Shown here one piece after another: positions 17,883 through 26,422 of a DNA stretch of 64,000 nucleotides. The DNA comes from Pseudomonadota bacterium. GTDB taxonomy: Bacteria; Chloroflexota; UBA6077; JAJPGT01. The stretch lies in the NCBI GenBank assembly GCA_021325655.1, contig JAJPGT010000088.1, forward strand, positions 145,350 to 209,349. Reading direction: 5' to 3'. A program made the position numbers and the translations under genes. Below the pieces are notes generated by a model. That model saw only the letters and a program-made list of their open reading frames with translations. It searched no databases and had not been told where the DNA came from. Every line of letters starts with the position of its first letter. The first letter of the stretch is position 1.

Positions 17883-19796
17883 TCAGTACGGCAGAGTCCG
17901 TGCCGCGTCCCGCCGCCGCCAGAGCGTCCCATCCGGCTCGGCGGCGTAGATCAGCCAATCCTTAGCATATCTCGGCGAGGGCGTTACCACAACCACACCC
18001 CGGCCGTTCAACCCCTCACTGCAGGAATAAAAGCTCCTCCCACGGTCGCAGGATATGTAGACGCCCACGCTCGTCGCCGCGAAGAGGGTTCCGTCGCTCC
18101 GATAGCGAGGCGAGGCGACCAGGTGGGTGACCACGAGCGAGCCATCGCCAAGTGGCGCCTCCCGCCAGCCCGAGTCGCCAGCCCCGCCGCCGGCAATAGC
18201 CGGACAGTCCCGCAGCACCCGTCCTCCCACTCCGATGAAGATGGCCGCCTCCCTGGAGGGATTGGGCACGATCAGCAGCGGCAGCGCCTCTGACCCCCGG
18301 GCCGAGAGCCGCTGCTCCCACTGCTCCCCGCCGTCTCGCGAGCGCCAGAGCGCCAGCTCCCGCTCGACTCCAGCACCATCAGCTATCGTCCCGACAAAGA
18401 GCGTCCGGTCGCTCGGATAGTCCGGAGAGAGCGCTACCGAGACAACCGCCGCGCGCTCTGCGATCCTGCACACGCGCCAGCGCTCCCCACCGTCGTCGGA
18501 GAGGAGCAGTGTTCCCTGGGCACTCGCCGCCAGCACCGGCACCGCCCCGTCTGCCTGCCGCCCCACCGCGAGCGCGCCGATGGACGGGGGGGCCGCGGCG
18601 GGACAGACGAGCTCCCAGTGGCGGCCATCGTCGTGGCCACGGAACACCCCCTCGCTGGTGGACGCGAAGAGTGCGCGCTCGCCTGCCGCCACGCCGAACA
18701 CCAGCACGTCATCCAGCCCCTGGCCTCGCTCCCAGGTGGCCCCGCCGTCAGGCGAGAGGAGCACGCTGTCGTCCAGGCTGGCCGCGACCAGAGTGGGAGC
18801 AGCGCCGATCGCGACGAGCCCGGTCAGCAGGCTTCCCGCCAGGCCCACGTTCGCCTCGGTCCAGGAGCGGCCGCCGTCCTCCGAGCGCGCGACTCCGCGC
18901 CGGGCCCGCCCCACTAGCAGCGCCTCCCCTCCGTTCTCAGGGACGAAGGCCAGGCTGAGCAGCGGACCCAGCTCCGCACCCAAGTGGGACCAGGTCACGC
19001 CACCGTCGCCGGAGCGCCAGAGACCCGCACCCGTCGCCACTACGATCGCCCGGTTGCCAGGATGGCGCGTCGAGAAGGCAATGCTCGTCACGCTCTGGCC
19101 CGCCAGCGCGGGAACCAGCTCCCAGCGCGTGCCGCCATCGTCCGAACGCAGCAGCCCTTCGCCCTCGGTGCCCGCCAGCACCAGGCGGTCGTGGGCAAAG
19201 TCGGGCGACACCGCCAGACACTGCACCGCCGGCTCGTCGAGCGGTAGCTCGAGTGCGCGCCAGGCCCGGCCGCCGTTGCGAGTGCGATACAGGCCGGAGG
19301 CGGTGGCGGCGAACCCAGTGCGATCCTCTACGAAGCGGGGCGACAGCGCCAGTGCAAGGACCGTCAGGTCGACCAATCCGGCGTTCGCCCCGGACCAGCT
19401 CCGGCCGCCGTCGCTGGAGCGGAGGATGCCGTCATGCTCAGTGGCGACGAAGAGCGCCGTGCCGCCTGCGGGCTCCGCCCCGCTGGCCAGCGCGAGCATC
19501 GGGCTGCCAACGAGGATACACGCCCAGGTGGCCCCACCGTCTGACGAGCGATACAGCCCCTGGCGTGTCCCAACGAACACGGTCTGATCGTCCGCGAAGC
19601 GGGGCGAGACGGCGACGGCCTCGGCGAACAGCGGGCCGGCCGCCGGGCTCGTCGCCGCCCAGGTGCGTCCGCCATCCGCCGAGCGGAACAGCCCGGTTGC
19701 GGTCGCGGCGAGAACCAGCGCCCCGCCGCGGGTCGGGACCGTGGTGAGCGTGGCGACCGAGCCGCCCGTTCGTCGGGTTACGAGCTCCCAGGCCAT
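17883..19796 (-). CDS. BNR/Asp-box repeat beta-propeller protein
   Basis: 637 residues made of about a dozen repeats of 45-60 residues, each with an Asp-box of the SxDGGxxW type (SADGGRTW, SSDGGATW, SGDGGVTW, SEDGGRSW). This predicts one or two beta-propellers of the sialidase/photosynthesis-factor-like superfamily. No signal peptide is evident at the chosen ATG and no catalytic residues can be assigned. Probably a scaffold or binding protein; substrate unknown. Confidence 0.8.
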   Translation of the reverse strand: MAWELVTRRTGGSVATLTTVPTRGGALVLAATATGLFRSADGGRTWAATSPAAGPLFAEAVAVSPRFADDQTVFVGTRQGLYRSSDGGATWACILVGSPMLALASGAEPAGGTALFVATEHDGILRSSDGGRSWSGANAGLVDLTVLALALSPRFVEDRTGFAATASGLYRTRNGGRAWRALELPLDEPAVQCLAVSPDFAHDRLVLAGTEGEGLLRSDDGGTRWELVPALAGQSVTSIAFSTRHPGNRAIVVATGAGLWRSGDGGVTWSHLGAELGPLLSLAFVPENGGEALLVGRARRGVARSEDGGRSWTEANVGLAGSLLTGLVAIGAAPTLVAASLDDSVLLSPDGGATWERGQGLDDVLVFGVAAGERALFASTSEGVFRGHDDGRHWELVCPAAAPPSIGALAVGRQADGAVPVLAASAQGTLLLSDDGGERWRVCRIAERAAVVSVALSPDYPSDRTLFVGTIADGAGVERELALWRSRDGGEQWEQRLSARGSEALPLLIVPNPSREAAIFIGVGGRVLRDCPAIAGGGAGDSGWREAPLGDGSLVVTHLVASPRYRSDGTLFAATSVGVYISCDRGRSFYSCSEGLNGRGVVVVTPSPRYAKDWLIYAAEPDGTLWRRRDAARTLPY

Positions 19797-19911
19797 CGCG
19801 TCTCTCCAAGCATGGTCACGCGCTGTGTTCCAAAAGGGGGTGGCACAATCGGCCGCCTCTCCTCCCGAGGCGCGCCGTATCCGCTCAGCGCTGGTCCTGC
19901 CTCGCAGGCCA

Positions 19912-21558
19912 CTATGGGCCGGCGGCCAGCAGCGGCCACTTGCGCCGGACCAGCACCTCGGCCGTCAGCGCCAGCTTCGCCGCGCTGGTGCTCATCTCCA
20001 GCGCCGCGCGGATCACCGCGAGTGGGTCGACCAGTCCACTCGTCCGCGCCTGCACCCACTGGCAGCGCACGACGTCGAACGTCCAGCCCGCTCCGCGGCG
20101 CTGCGCTTCGCACAGAATCGGGCCGGGCTCCAGCCCGGCGTTGCCGGCGATCGCCGCCATCGGTGCGACAAGCGCCATGCGCAGCGCCCGCACCCCCATC
20201 GCCTCATCGGATGGGAGCGCGACGGCGGGCTGCGCCAGCGCCTCGGCGCACCAGACCAGCGCCGCGCCGCCACCGGGGACAACACCTTCCGCCAGCGCCA
20301 GCCGCGCCGTCGTGGCCGCCGCCTCCAGGCGCTGCTTCAGCGCCTCCTGCTCGCGCTTGATCGGCGCCCCCACCCGCAGCAGCGCCACCGCCCCCGCCAG
20401 CTTTCCGATCCGCTCCCGCAGCTTGCCCCGGGTGTAGTCGTCGTCGGCCGCGCTTAGCTCGGCGCGCGCCTCGCGGATCCGCTGGCGGATCGCCTCCTTC
20501 GCCCCTCGGCCGCCCAGAATGCCAAAGGCCTGGCGCGTGGCCCAGGCATGGCGGGCGCGGCCGAAGTCCTCGATCCGGACCTGGGCAAGCGACTCCCCCG
20601 CCTCCGGGCGGATGCAGCGGCCACCCGTCATCGCCGCCAGGTCCTCCAGGATGCGGGTACGCTGAGCGCCAATCGACGGCGCCCGAACCGCGGCCACCTG
20701 CTCAAGCACACCCCGCTCGCGGTTGACGAGCAGCAGCGCCAGCGCCGCGTCCCGCAGGTCCGGGGCGATCACGAACAGCCGCCGCTCGCCAGCGCGAATG
20801 CAGGCCTCGACCGCCGGCAGTAGCTGCTCGACCCGCTCCAGCGGAGCATCCGTGAGGAAGATGCAAGGCTCAGTGAGCCGAATGGTCGTCTCGCCATCGG
20901 GCAGGAAGGCGGCGGAAAGATACCCGGCGTTCCAGTGGACGCCATCCAGGTAGTCGTGCTCTGTGCGCGTCCCCAGCGCGTCCTCGATCAGGACGGCGCC
21001 ATCTGGGCCGACGGCATCGATGATCTCGCCCAGCATCGCCGCCAGCTCCGGATCGCGCACGCCGCCGGCGACGACTCCAGCGATTTCAGCCGGCTGCTCG
21101 ATCGGCTCGGCCTGCTGGCACAGCGCCTCGAGCGCCAGCCCGAGTCCCTGGTCGATCCCCCGCGCCAGCCCGACCGGGCTGTAGCCAGCGGCGACGTGCC
21201 GGGTCGCCTCCGCCAGGAGCTGCTCGGCCAGAACCGCCGCGGTGGCTGCGCCATCGCCGGTCGCCTCGAACACGCGCCAGGCGAGGTGGCGGAGCAGCAT
21301 CGCCCCCATGTTCTCGAACGGGTCCGCGAGCTGGATCGTGCGCCGGGCGATGGTCGCGCCGCTGTCGAGCACCTCCGGCGGGTCCTTGCCGACAATTGGC
21401 GCGATGGCGACAGTCCTGGACAGCGGCCCGAGCGTCGGCCGGATGAGCCGGGCCATCAGGCGAACCCCGCGCAGCAACGCGAGCCGTGCCTCCATCCCGA
21501 AGCGGAGCCGCTGCTCCAGCCGCAGGCGTCGCTCATCGACCACACGCAAGGTCCGCAT
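19912..21558 (-). CDS. divergent GroEL/HSP60-like chaperonin paralog
   Basis: 548 residues, full GroEL length. TLGPLSRTV (GroEL TLGPKGRNV), DPFENMGAMLL, GDGAATAAVLAEQLL and EGVVPGGGAAL align with GroEL equatorial motifs. Asp87 of GroEL is kept (residue 102). The positions of Asp52 and Asp398, which drive ATP hydrolysis, are Ser66 and Ala413. The C-terminal Gly-Gly-Met tail is missing, and no groES is adjacent. The frame opens at 21645, but the ATG at 21558 fits the family. Probably a specialised paralog rather than the housekeeping chaperonin. Confidence 0.8.
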   Translation of the reverse strand: MRTLRVVDERRLRLEQRLRFGMEARLALLRGVRLMARLIRPTLGPLSRTVAIAPIVGKDPPEVLDSGATIARRTIQLADPFENMGAMLLRHLAWRVFEATGDGAATAAVLAEQLLAEATRHVAAGYSPVGLARGIDQGLGLALEALCQQAEPIEQPAEIAGVVAGGVRDPELAAMLGEIIDAVGPDGAVLIEDALGTRTEHDYLDGVHWNAGYLSAAFLPDGETTIRLTEPCIFLTDAPLERVEQLLPAVEACIRAGERRLFVIAPDLRDAALALLLVNRERGVLEQVAAVRAPSIGAQRTRILEDLAAMTGGRCIRPEAGESLAQVRIEDFGRARHAWATRQAFGILGGRGAKEAIRQRIREARAELSAADDDYTRGKLRERIGKLAGAVALLRVGAPIKREQEALKQRLEAAATTARLALAEGVVPGGGAALVWCAEALAQPAVALPSDEAMGVRALRMALVAPMAAIAGNAGLEPGPILCEAQRRGAGWTFDVVRCQWVQARTSGLVDPLAVIRAALEMSTSAAKLALTAEVLVRRKWPLLAAGP

Positions 21559-21882
21559 GTCAGAACTGTACTCGCGACAGGTCGTGGCTGCCGCGTTAAC
21601 CGCCCGCGAGCAAGGCGGATCAGGCGCGCCCTCGGGCGAACGCATCGGAGGGTGAGACTGCCTGCTGGACGGCCCGGCGGGGCACAGCGATCAGACGGCA
21701 GCGCACCTCGCGGCGCAAGTCAGCCGAACGCGTGCCGGCCGTCGCGACGGCAGCGGTGGCGGCGCAGCTTGACGACAGCAGCGGCCCCCCGGCGGGCTGA
21801 AGTACGGCGGGATCACCACGGCCGAGAGCAGGCAGCCAGGTGCTGCTGACCTGGGACCGTTGGGAGCAACGGAAGCTTGGCG
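21559..21882. other. intergenic stretch without a recognised gene
   Basis: 324 bases between the GroEL-like gene and rpmG, both leftward. It presumably carries the promoter of the GroEL-like gene, but I see no HrcA CIRCE inverted repeat and no clear -35/-10 pair. Confidence 0.5.
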
Positions 21883-22047
21883 CTACCGCGTCTCGCGGTG
21901 CTCGGTGTGCTTGCGGCAGCGCGGGCAAAACTTGTTCAGCACCAGCCGGTCCGGGTCGTTCCGCCGGTTCTTCTCGGTATGGTACGTCCGCTCGCGGCAG
22001 GTGGTGCACGCCAGCGTAATCAAGACGCGATCAGCCTTCTTCGCCAT
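21883..22047 (-). CDS. rpmG: 50S ribosomal protein L33
   Basis: 54 residues, [20 protein letters not shown] through [16 protein letters not shown]. It has two CxxC pairs (CTTC, CPRC), the zinc-binding form of L33. It sits just after tRNA-Thr and tRNA-Tyr and is probably co-transcribed. In many bacteria rpmG lies next to secE-nusG; here those genes are 38 kb away. Confidence 0.95.
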   Translation of the reverse strand: MAKKADRVLITLACTTCRERTYHTEKNRRNDPDRLVLNKFCPRCRKHTEHRETR

Positions 22048-22107
22048 CTCTTCGTTCCTTCACCGCTCGCGCAGGGAGACACGAGTGAGCACACCGACAA
22101 CGGAGAA

Positions 22108-22183
22108 TGGAGCCCTCGAGCGGATTCGAACCGCTGACCTCGTTCTTACCAAGAACGCGCTCTGCCTGCTGAGCTACGAGGGC
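22108..22183 (-). tRNA. tRNA-Thr (anticodon GGT)
   Basis: Acceptor GCCCTCG/CGAGGGC, anticodon stem CGTTC/GAACG with loop TTGGTAA, T-loop GTTCGAATC, and an encoded CCA. Second in a tRNA-Tyr, tRNA-Thr, rpmG series. Confidence 0.95.
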
Positions 22184-22219
22184 GCAATCGGGCGAAGCTC
22201 CACTCCTGCCCCGATTGGG

Positions 22220-22304
22220 TGGTGGGGGCAGGATTCGAACCTGCGAATCCCTTCCGGGAGCCGGTTTTACAGACCGGTGCCATTAACCACTCGGCCACCC
22301 CACC
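22220..22304 (-). tRNA. tRNA-Tyr (anticodon GTA)
   Basis: 85-base class II tRNA with acceptor GGTGGGG/CCCCACC, anticodon loop CTGTAAA, long variable arm and no encoded CCA. A minus-strand TACAAT at 22336-22331 is a plausible -10 box upstream. Confidence 0.95.
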
Positions 22305-22399
22305 GGACCGAGCGTAGCGCTCGACCAAGCATTGTACGCGATGGCGGCGCCGGGCGGCCAATCAGCGACGCGCCCGGCCCGAGCCCACCACCGCGCCGC

Positions 22400-23554
22400 T
22401 TACCCGGGCAGATGGACCTCGGCGAGCGTCTGCGGGCTGGCGGGGAAGAACTGAATCCACCCGACTGCCACGGCCGCCCGCGACGTGGCGGCGACCCCGA
22501 GGAAGCGTGATTCCGTGCCAACCGTGGGCGTTGGGGTGGTGGCCCAGGAGGCGCCATCCCAGTGCTCGGCCAGTGGCTGGAGCTGGTGCTGGCTATTGAT
22601 GAACGCGCCGACGGCCCAGACATCAGCGGAGGAGATGGCGGCGACCGACACCAGCGCCGAGCCGAAGACGGCCGGGCTCGGGACGATCCGCCAGGCGCTG
22701 CCATCCCAGTGCTCGATCAGCGCGGTCGAATTGCCCGGCCCCTCGAACCCTACCGCCCAGACGTCGTTCGAAGCGACCGCAGCGACGCCGAATAGCCCGC
22801 TCCCCGGCCGGGTGCTCGGGAGCGGGGCGATGCTCCACCGCGTTCCATCCCAGTGCTCCAGCAGCGGGTGCTGGAAGAGCGAGCCGTCCAGGAAGCTCCC
22901 AGCCGCCCAGACGTCGTTTGACGCCACAGCGGCCACGCCCTCCAGTATGTTCCCAGCCACCCCGGCGTTCGGGCTCGGGACAATCGTCCACGCTGCCCCA
23001 TCCCAGTGCTCGGTAAGTGTTCCGGCGCTACTGGAGCCGACGACCCAGACGTCCCGCGGTGATCGGGCCGCCACCGCCTCCAGCGTTGCGACCCCGCCAG
23101 GCGGCGTGGGGGTGGCGACAACGCTCCAGGCAGCTCCATCCCAGCGCTCGACCAGCGGCTCGAACGCGGCACTGCCGTGCGGCACCCAATGTCCCACCGC
23201 CAGGACATCGTCTGCCCCTATCGCAGCTACGTCCAGCAAGTGGGCACTATCCGCCCCGGCTGGATTGGGAGTTGGGACGACCGTCCACGACCGGCCGGTC
23301 CAGTGTTCAGCCAGTGTCTGGCTATCGACGTCGAGCTGGCCAGAGGCGCCCACCGCCCAGGCATCACCACCCGCCCCAAAGGCAATCGCATCGAGCTGGC
23401 TCTCGGAGCCCACAGCGGGCGTTGGAACAACGGCCCAACCGGCAGGGCGAACCCTCTCTCCCCGAACCGGGTGTGGAGCTGGCGCCGCGGCCGCAGTGCT
23501 GGCAAAGACGGTGAGCGCCATCACAAGCGCCGCGGAGCAGGCTCGCCTACGCAT
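22400..23554 (-). CDS. secreted beta-propeller protein with WDG-type repeats
   Basis: 384 residues from the ATG at 23554. A signal peptide (RRRACSAALVMALTVFASTAAAA) precedes about seven repeats of roughly 47 residues with the pattern ...VAA(V/I)(A/S)SxDVWAVG...LxEHWDGxxWxxVPxP. The repeats predict one seven-bladed propeller exported by Sec. Function unknown; similar repeats occur in predicted secreted proteins of soil and thermophilic bacteria. A longer frame to 23878 exists but lacks a signal peptide. Confidence 0.8.
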   Translation of the reverse strand: MRRRACSAALVMALTVFASTAAAAPAPHPVRGERVRPAGWAVVPTPAVGSESQLDAIAFGAGGDAWAVGASGQLDVDSQTLAEHWTGRSWTVVPTPNPAGADSAHLLDVAAIGADDVLAVGHWVPHGSAAFEPLVERWDGAAWSVVATPTPPGGVATLEAVAARSPRDVWVVGSSSAGTLTEHWDGAAWTIVPSPNAGVAGNILEGVAAVASNDVWAAGSFLDGSLFQHPLLEHWDGTRWSIAPLPSTRPGSGLFGVAAVASNDVWAVGFEGPGNSTALIEHWDGSAWRIVPSPAVFGSALVSVAAISSADVWAVGAFINSQHQLQPLAEHWDGASWATTPTPTVGTESRFLGVAATSRAAVAVGWIQFFPASPQTLAEVHLPG

Positions 23555-23728
23555 CGCCGGTCCAATCACCGGTCCTCCCTCGGGCCGGCCGCGCGACGCT
23601 GGCCGGCCTCGCATCTCTGGCCTCCAGGCGCGCGAGCGCGGCCCGGGACTCAGACAGAGAATACGTGCGAGCCGCCGGCGTGGATTGCCGCGGACACCGC
23701 CACGTGTCCGCGGCACTGCTCTGCTCTG

Positions 23729-23756
23729 GCCCTGCATGCTGTGCCCTGCATGCTGT
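23729..23756. repeat. 14-base tandem direct repeat, two copies
   Basis: GCCCTGCATGCTGT occurs twice head to tail in the divergent intergenic region (23555-23867) between the secreted propeller and the DsrE-family gene. The rest of that region holds only the promoter noted at 23813. Confidence 0.6.
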
Positions 23757-23812
23757 GTCGAGCAATCCGCGCGCTGCTGGCGACCCGCTCCTCGGCGCTG
23801 CGCTGCGCGCTC

Positions 23813-23841
23813 TTGACAGCGCGGCCAGCACAGCAGACGAT
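23813..23841 (+). promoter_or_regulatory. promoter of the DsrE-family gene
   Basis: A perfect TTGACA (23813-23818), a 17-base spacer and GACGAT. Transcription would start near 23848, and AGGGGAAGAG lies just ahead of the ATG at 23868. Confidence 0.5.
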
Positions 23842-23867
23842 AGAGCCAGGCCGCCAAAGGGGAAGAG

Positions 23868-24233
23868 ATGGCACGCATCGTTTACCTGACCACCGTGGGG
23901 CCGCAGGACCCGACCCGGGCCTCGATCCCGTTCCACCTGGCTGCCAACGGAGCGGTCGAGGCCGGCGCCGAGTGCTCGCTCGTCCTGGCTGGCGACGCAA
24001 CAGTGCTCATCCGCGACCAGGACGCCGCCGGCGTCACCGGGGTCGGGGTCCCACCACTGAAGGACCTGGTCGCGAAGCTGGTCGGGCGGGGCGTCCCGCT
24101 CTACGTTTGAGGCGGCTGCGCCGCCGCCCGTGGGGTGGCAGAGGCCGACCTGGAAGGCAAGAACGCCCGCTTCGTCAATCCAGTGGAGGTCACCCGCCTG
24201 GCGCTGGAGGCCGACCGCGTGCTCAGCTTCTAA
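23868..24233 (+). CDS. DsrE-family protein, candidate selenoprotein (in-frame TGA at 24108-24110)
   Basis: Reading through one TGA gives a complete 121-residue DsrE/DsrF-fold protein, the normal family length. The first 80 residues end VPLYV; then comes TGA, then GGCAAARGVAEADLEGKNARF and VNPVEVTRLALEADRVLSF-TAA. Homologues carry Cys at this point (YVCGGC), so the product would hold a U81-x-x-C84 redox pair. The frame is intact on both sides, and a stem-loop starts directly after the TGA. DsrE-like proteins belong, to my knowledge, to the known prokaryotic selenoprotein families. No sel genes are in this window, so decay by a point mutation remains possible. Confidence 0.7.
24108..24141 (+). 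promoter_or_regulatory. candidate bacterial SECIS element
   Basis: Downstream of the UGA two alternative hairpins form: GGCGGC-TGC-GCCGCC (24111-24125), and GCCGCC (24120-24125) with GGTGGC (24134-24139) around the loop GCCCGTGG. The second puts a G/U-containing apical loop about 15 bases after the UGA, close to the spacing known for SelB-binding SECIS. GC-rich DNA makes chance hairpins common, so this is supportive only. Confidence 0.4.
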
Positions 24234-24335
24234 CCCCCTGGCGGGCTCCCTGCGTGTCAGGCTGACAACACTCTGGAGCGGAAGGATGGGGAAGGGCCAG
24301 GAGACTGGCCGAGTCAGGCCCAGGGGGCGTTCGGG

Positions 24336-24407
24336 AGCCCGAGGGGGGAATCGAACCCCCAACCTACCGCTTACAAGGCGGTTGCTCTGCCGTTAAGCTA
24401 CTCGGGC
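24336..24407 (-). tRNA. tRNA-Thr (anticodon TGT)
   Basis: 72 bases, acceptor GCCCGAG/CTCGGGC, anticodon stem ACCGC/GCGGT with loop CTTGTAA, T-loop GTTCGATTC. No encoded CCA. Confidence 0.93.
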
Positions 24408-24472
24408 GCGCTGCAACAGTGTAGCAGCCCGGACCCGCTCCAGGGGATGCTGCCTCTGGCCCACTTACCCTG

Positions 24473-24832
24473 CACCTGGACACCAGCCGGCGGCGCACCA
24501 CCCGGTCGGCCGCGGCGCCACCCTCGGCCGGGGCAAACAGCACCAGAATGCGGAGCTCTTCCTCATTGCGTGAAAGCGGTGCTCGACATGGGCCGGGACG
24601 TAGACGAGGCTTTCCGGCACGACCGGGCGGTCCTCATCGGCCACCCGGATGCGCCCGCGCCCGGCGACGACGCAATACGCCTCGTCCTCGGTATGTGACG
24701 CTGGGGGTCCACCCCGCCCGCCGGGAGCATGGAGAGCCCTGCGCTCAGGGCCGGGACGCGGAGAAACTCCAGATAGCGCTGGCCCGAGGCGGCCCGCGAC
24801 GCGATCAGATCGGCCAGCTCGAAGGCCTCCAT
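24473..24832 (-). pseudogene. frameshifted cupin-domain gene
   Basis: From the ATG at 24832 the frame reads MEAFELADLIASRAASGQ to GGVDPQ. It then continues in another frame as SHTEDEAYCVVAGRGRIRV through YVPAHVEHRFHA, and in a third as EEELRILVLFAPAEGG. Two single-base shifts break a typical one-domain cupin. It follows the decayed pirin gene in the same direction. Confidence 0.8.
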
Positions 24833-24904
24833 GCACCTCGCTCACATGCTGGTGTCGGAGCCGTCCCGCACGGGAGCGGCTCCTGGTGCATGCTACCAGC
24901 CGCG

Positions 24905-25565
24905 CGGCAGCACTCTCCCAAATCAGCACTTCAGCCCCATCCGTAGGGTTCACGGCCAGGCGGGGGGAGCCGGTCGCGGCCAGCCGCGCCGCGCCGCCCG
25001 CCGCCAGGGTTCCCGCGCCCTCCAGCGCGGTCGAGCCACGCGCCACATAGACGTACCGGGCTCCGGCACCTGCACAGCTTCACCCGGCTTCAGCCGCCCG
25101 GCCCAGAGCACCGCCCCCTGCTGGCGGATGGAGATCGCGGCATGATGCCCCCGGCCGGAGGCGACCGGGACCAGCCCGCCTTGCTGAAGCTCAGCGCCGA
25201 TATCGAGCCGCTCGTAGCTGGGAGTGATCGACTCGGTGTCCGGCAGCGCCCACATCTGAAGAAGTGGACGTCGCCGCCGCGGGTAGCGATCATCTCCAAG
25301 TACCAGATCCCTGTCCCGGCGCTCATGCGCTGCGCCCGACCCGGGTAGATGACCTCAACGTTGCCCAGCGTGTCCTTGTGCTCGAGCTCGCCCTCTAGCA
25401 CCCCGGTGACGTTCTCCATATCCTGGTGCGGGTGCGTCTGGAAGCCGGTGTTCGGCTCCACAGTGATAGCCAAAGCTAAAGTTGTGGCAGGAGCTGAGCC
25501 AGCCAGTGCGCATGACAAAGCGGCTGCCCGCGCCGAACGTCGATGGCCGGGGTAGTGAGCACCAT
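24905..25565 (-). pseudogene. decayed pirin-family gene
   Basis: Pirin segments follow in order in different frames: MVLTTPAIDVRR from the ATG at 25565 (with GGAGGG upstream); GSRFVMRTGWLSS and FSFGYH; EPNTGFQTHPHQDMENV, LEGELEHKDTLGN and PGRAQRMSAGTGI; LPDTESITPSYERLDIGAEL; and finally LEGAGTLAAGGAARLAATGS with AEVLIWE. There are at least three frameshifts and an internal deletion of roughly 14 codons between two TGF-like repeats. The deletion argues for genuine decay. Pirins are iron-binding bicupins. Confidence 0.8.
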
Positions 25566-25604
25566 GGTCCCTCCGGGAGCAGTCTGGGGAGGAGATGATC
25601 TGCC

Positions 25605-25634
25605 GGGGGCTGGAGGCATGCGCCTCCAGCCCCC
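25605..25634. terminator. 13-bp-arm palindrome downstream of yceI
   Basis: GGGGGCTGGAGGC pairs with GCCTCCAGCCCCC around ATGC, immediately 3' of the leftward yceI gene. No T-run. Confidence 0.5.
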
Positions 25635-25641
25635 AACGGCA

Positions 25642-26199
25642 CTATGGCTTGATCGCTTCCACTTCGAGCAGAACCTTGACCGTATCGCTGACCAGGACCC
25701 CGCCGGTCTCCAGTGCCACGTTCCAGACCAGCCCGAAGTCCTTGCGATTGATCGCGGTCTCCGCCCTGAAGCCGATGACCTCAGTGCCCCAGGGGGAGAT
25801 GCCGCGGCCGGTCAGCTCGGCATCGAAGGTGACCGGGCGGGTGGTCCCGCGGATCGTCAGGTCGCCGGTGACGCGGACGCGATCCTCGCCCAGGCGCTCC
25901 ACCCGGGTGCTCCGGAAGGTGAGCCGCGGGTAGCGCTCCACGTCGAAGAAGTCGGCGGAGCGCAGGTGGGCATCGCGCTGCTCGTCGCGCGTGTCGACGC
26001 TGGCGGCGTCGATCTCTGCCTCGACGGACGAGCGCGCCAGATCCGCCTCGTCAAGGGTGATCGTGCCCTGGATAGTGCCAAAGCGGCCCTTGGCGGTGGT
26101 GAACATCATGTGCTTGACACTGAACTCGACCAGGCTGTGCTTCGGGTCGATCGTCCATACGGTGCTGGCCTGGGGCTGAGTCGTGGTAAGGGTGGTCAC
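25642..26199 (-). CDS. YceI-family lipocalin-like protein
   Basis: 185 residues from a GTG at 26199 preceded by GAGGAATTC. It has WTIDPKHSLVEFSVKHMMFTT, RDEQRDAHLRSADFFDVERYP and the C-terminal RKDFGLVW, all YceI signatures. The fold is a beta-barrel that binds isoprenoid-type lipids. No signal peptide, so cytoplasmic. A MarR regulator gene lies upstream in the same direction, and a MarR-like operator precedes this gene, suggesting joint control. Confidence 0.93.
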   Translation of the reverse strand: MTTLTTTQPQASTVWTIDPKHSLVEFSVKHMMFTTAKGRFGTIQGTITLDEADLARSSVEAEIDAASVDTRDEQRDAHLRSADFFDVERYPRLTFRSTRVERLGEDRVRVTGDLTIRGTTRPVTFDAELTGRGISPWGTEVIGFRAETAINRKDFGLVWNVALETGGVLVSDTVKVLLEVEAIKP

Positions 26200-26387
26200 G
26201 GTGAATTCCTCCGCTGCTGAACTGAGGTGAAGTGGCCGAGATGGTCGCCCGCGTCGGCCTGGCGCGGGGGAGATGGCCGCAGAATCGCGGCGGCGTGGCG
26301 AATGTCGATCTGCTCCGGCGTGTCCCCTCCCGTGCGACGTCCTGGCGAGCGCGGCCCGGGCCGCTGCGACCGCCATTGACGTTATGT

Positions 26388-26401
26388 GTTTAGCCATAAA
26401 C
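26388..26401. promoter_or_regulatory. second MarR-type operator upstream of yceI
   Basis: GTTTAGCCATAAAC, an imperfect copy of the perfect palindrome GTTTAGTACTAAAC in front of marR. On the minus strand it overlaps a possible -10 (TAAACA) with TTCGCA as a weak -35. Confidence 0.55.
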
Positions 26402-26422
26402 CATCGAGGCATGCGAACGCCG

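Noticed and set aside
23729..23756. CRISPR-like repeat
   Set aside because: Only two adjacent 14-base copies without spacers; it is a simple tandem duplication. No CRISPR array or cas gene is present in the window.
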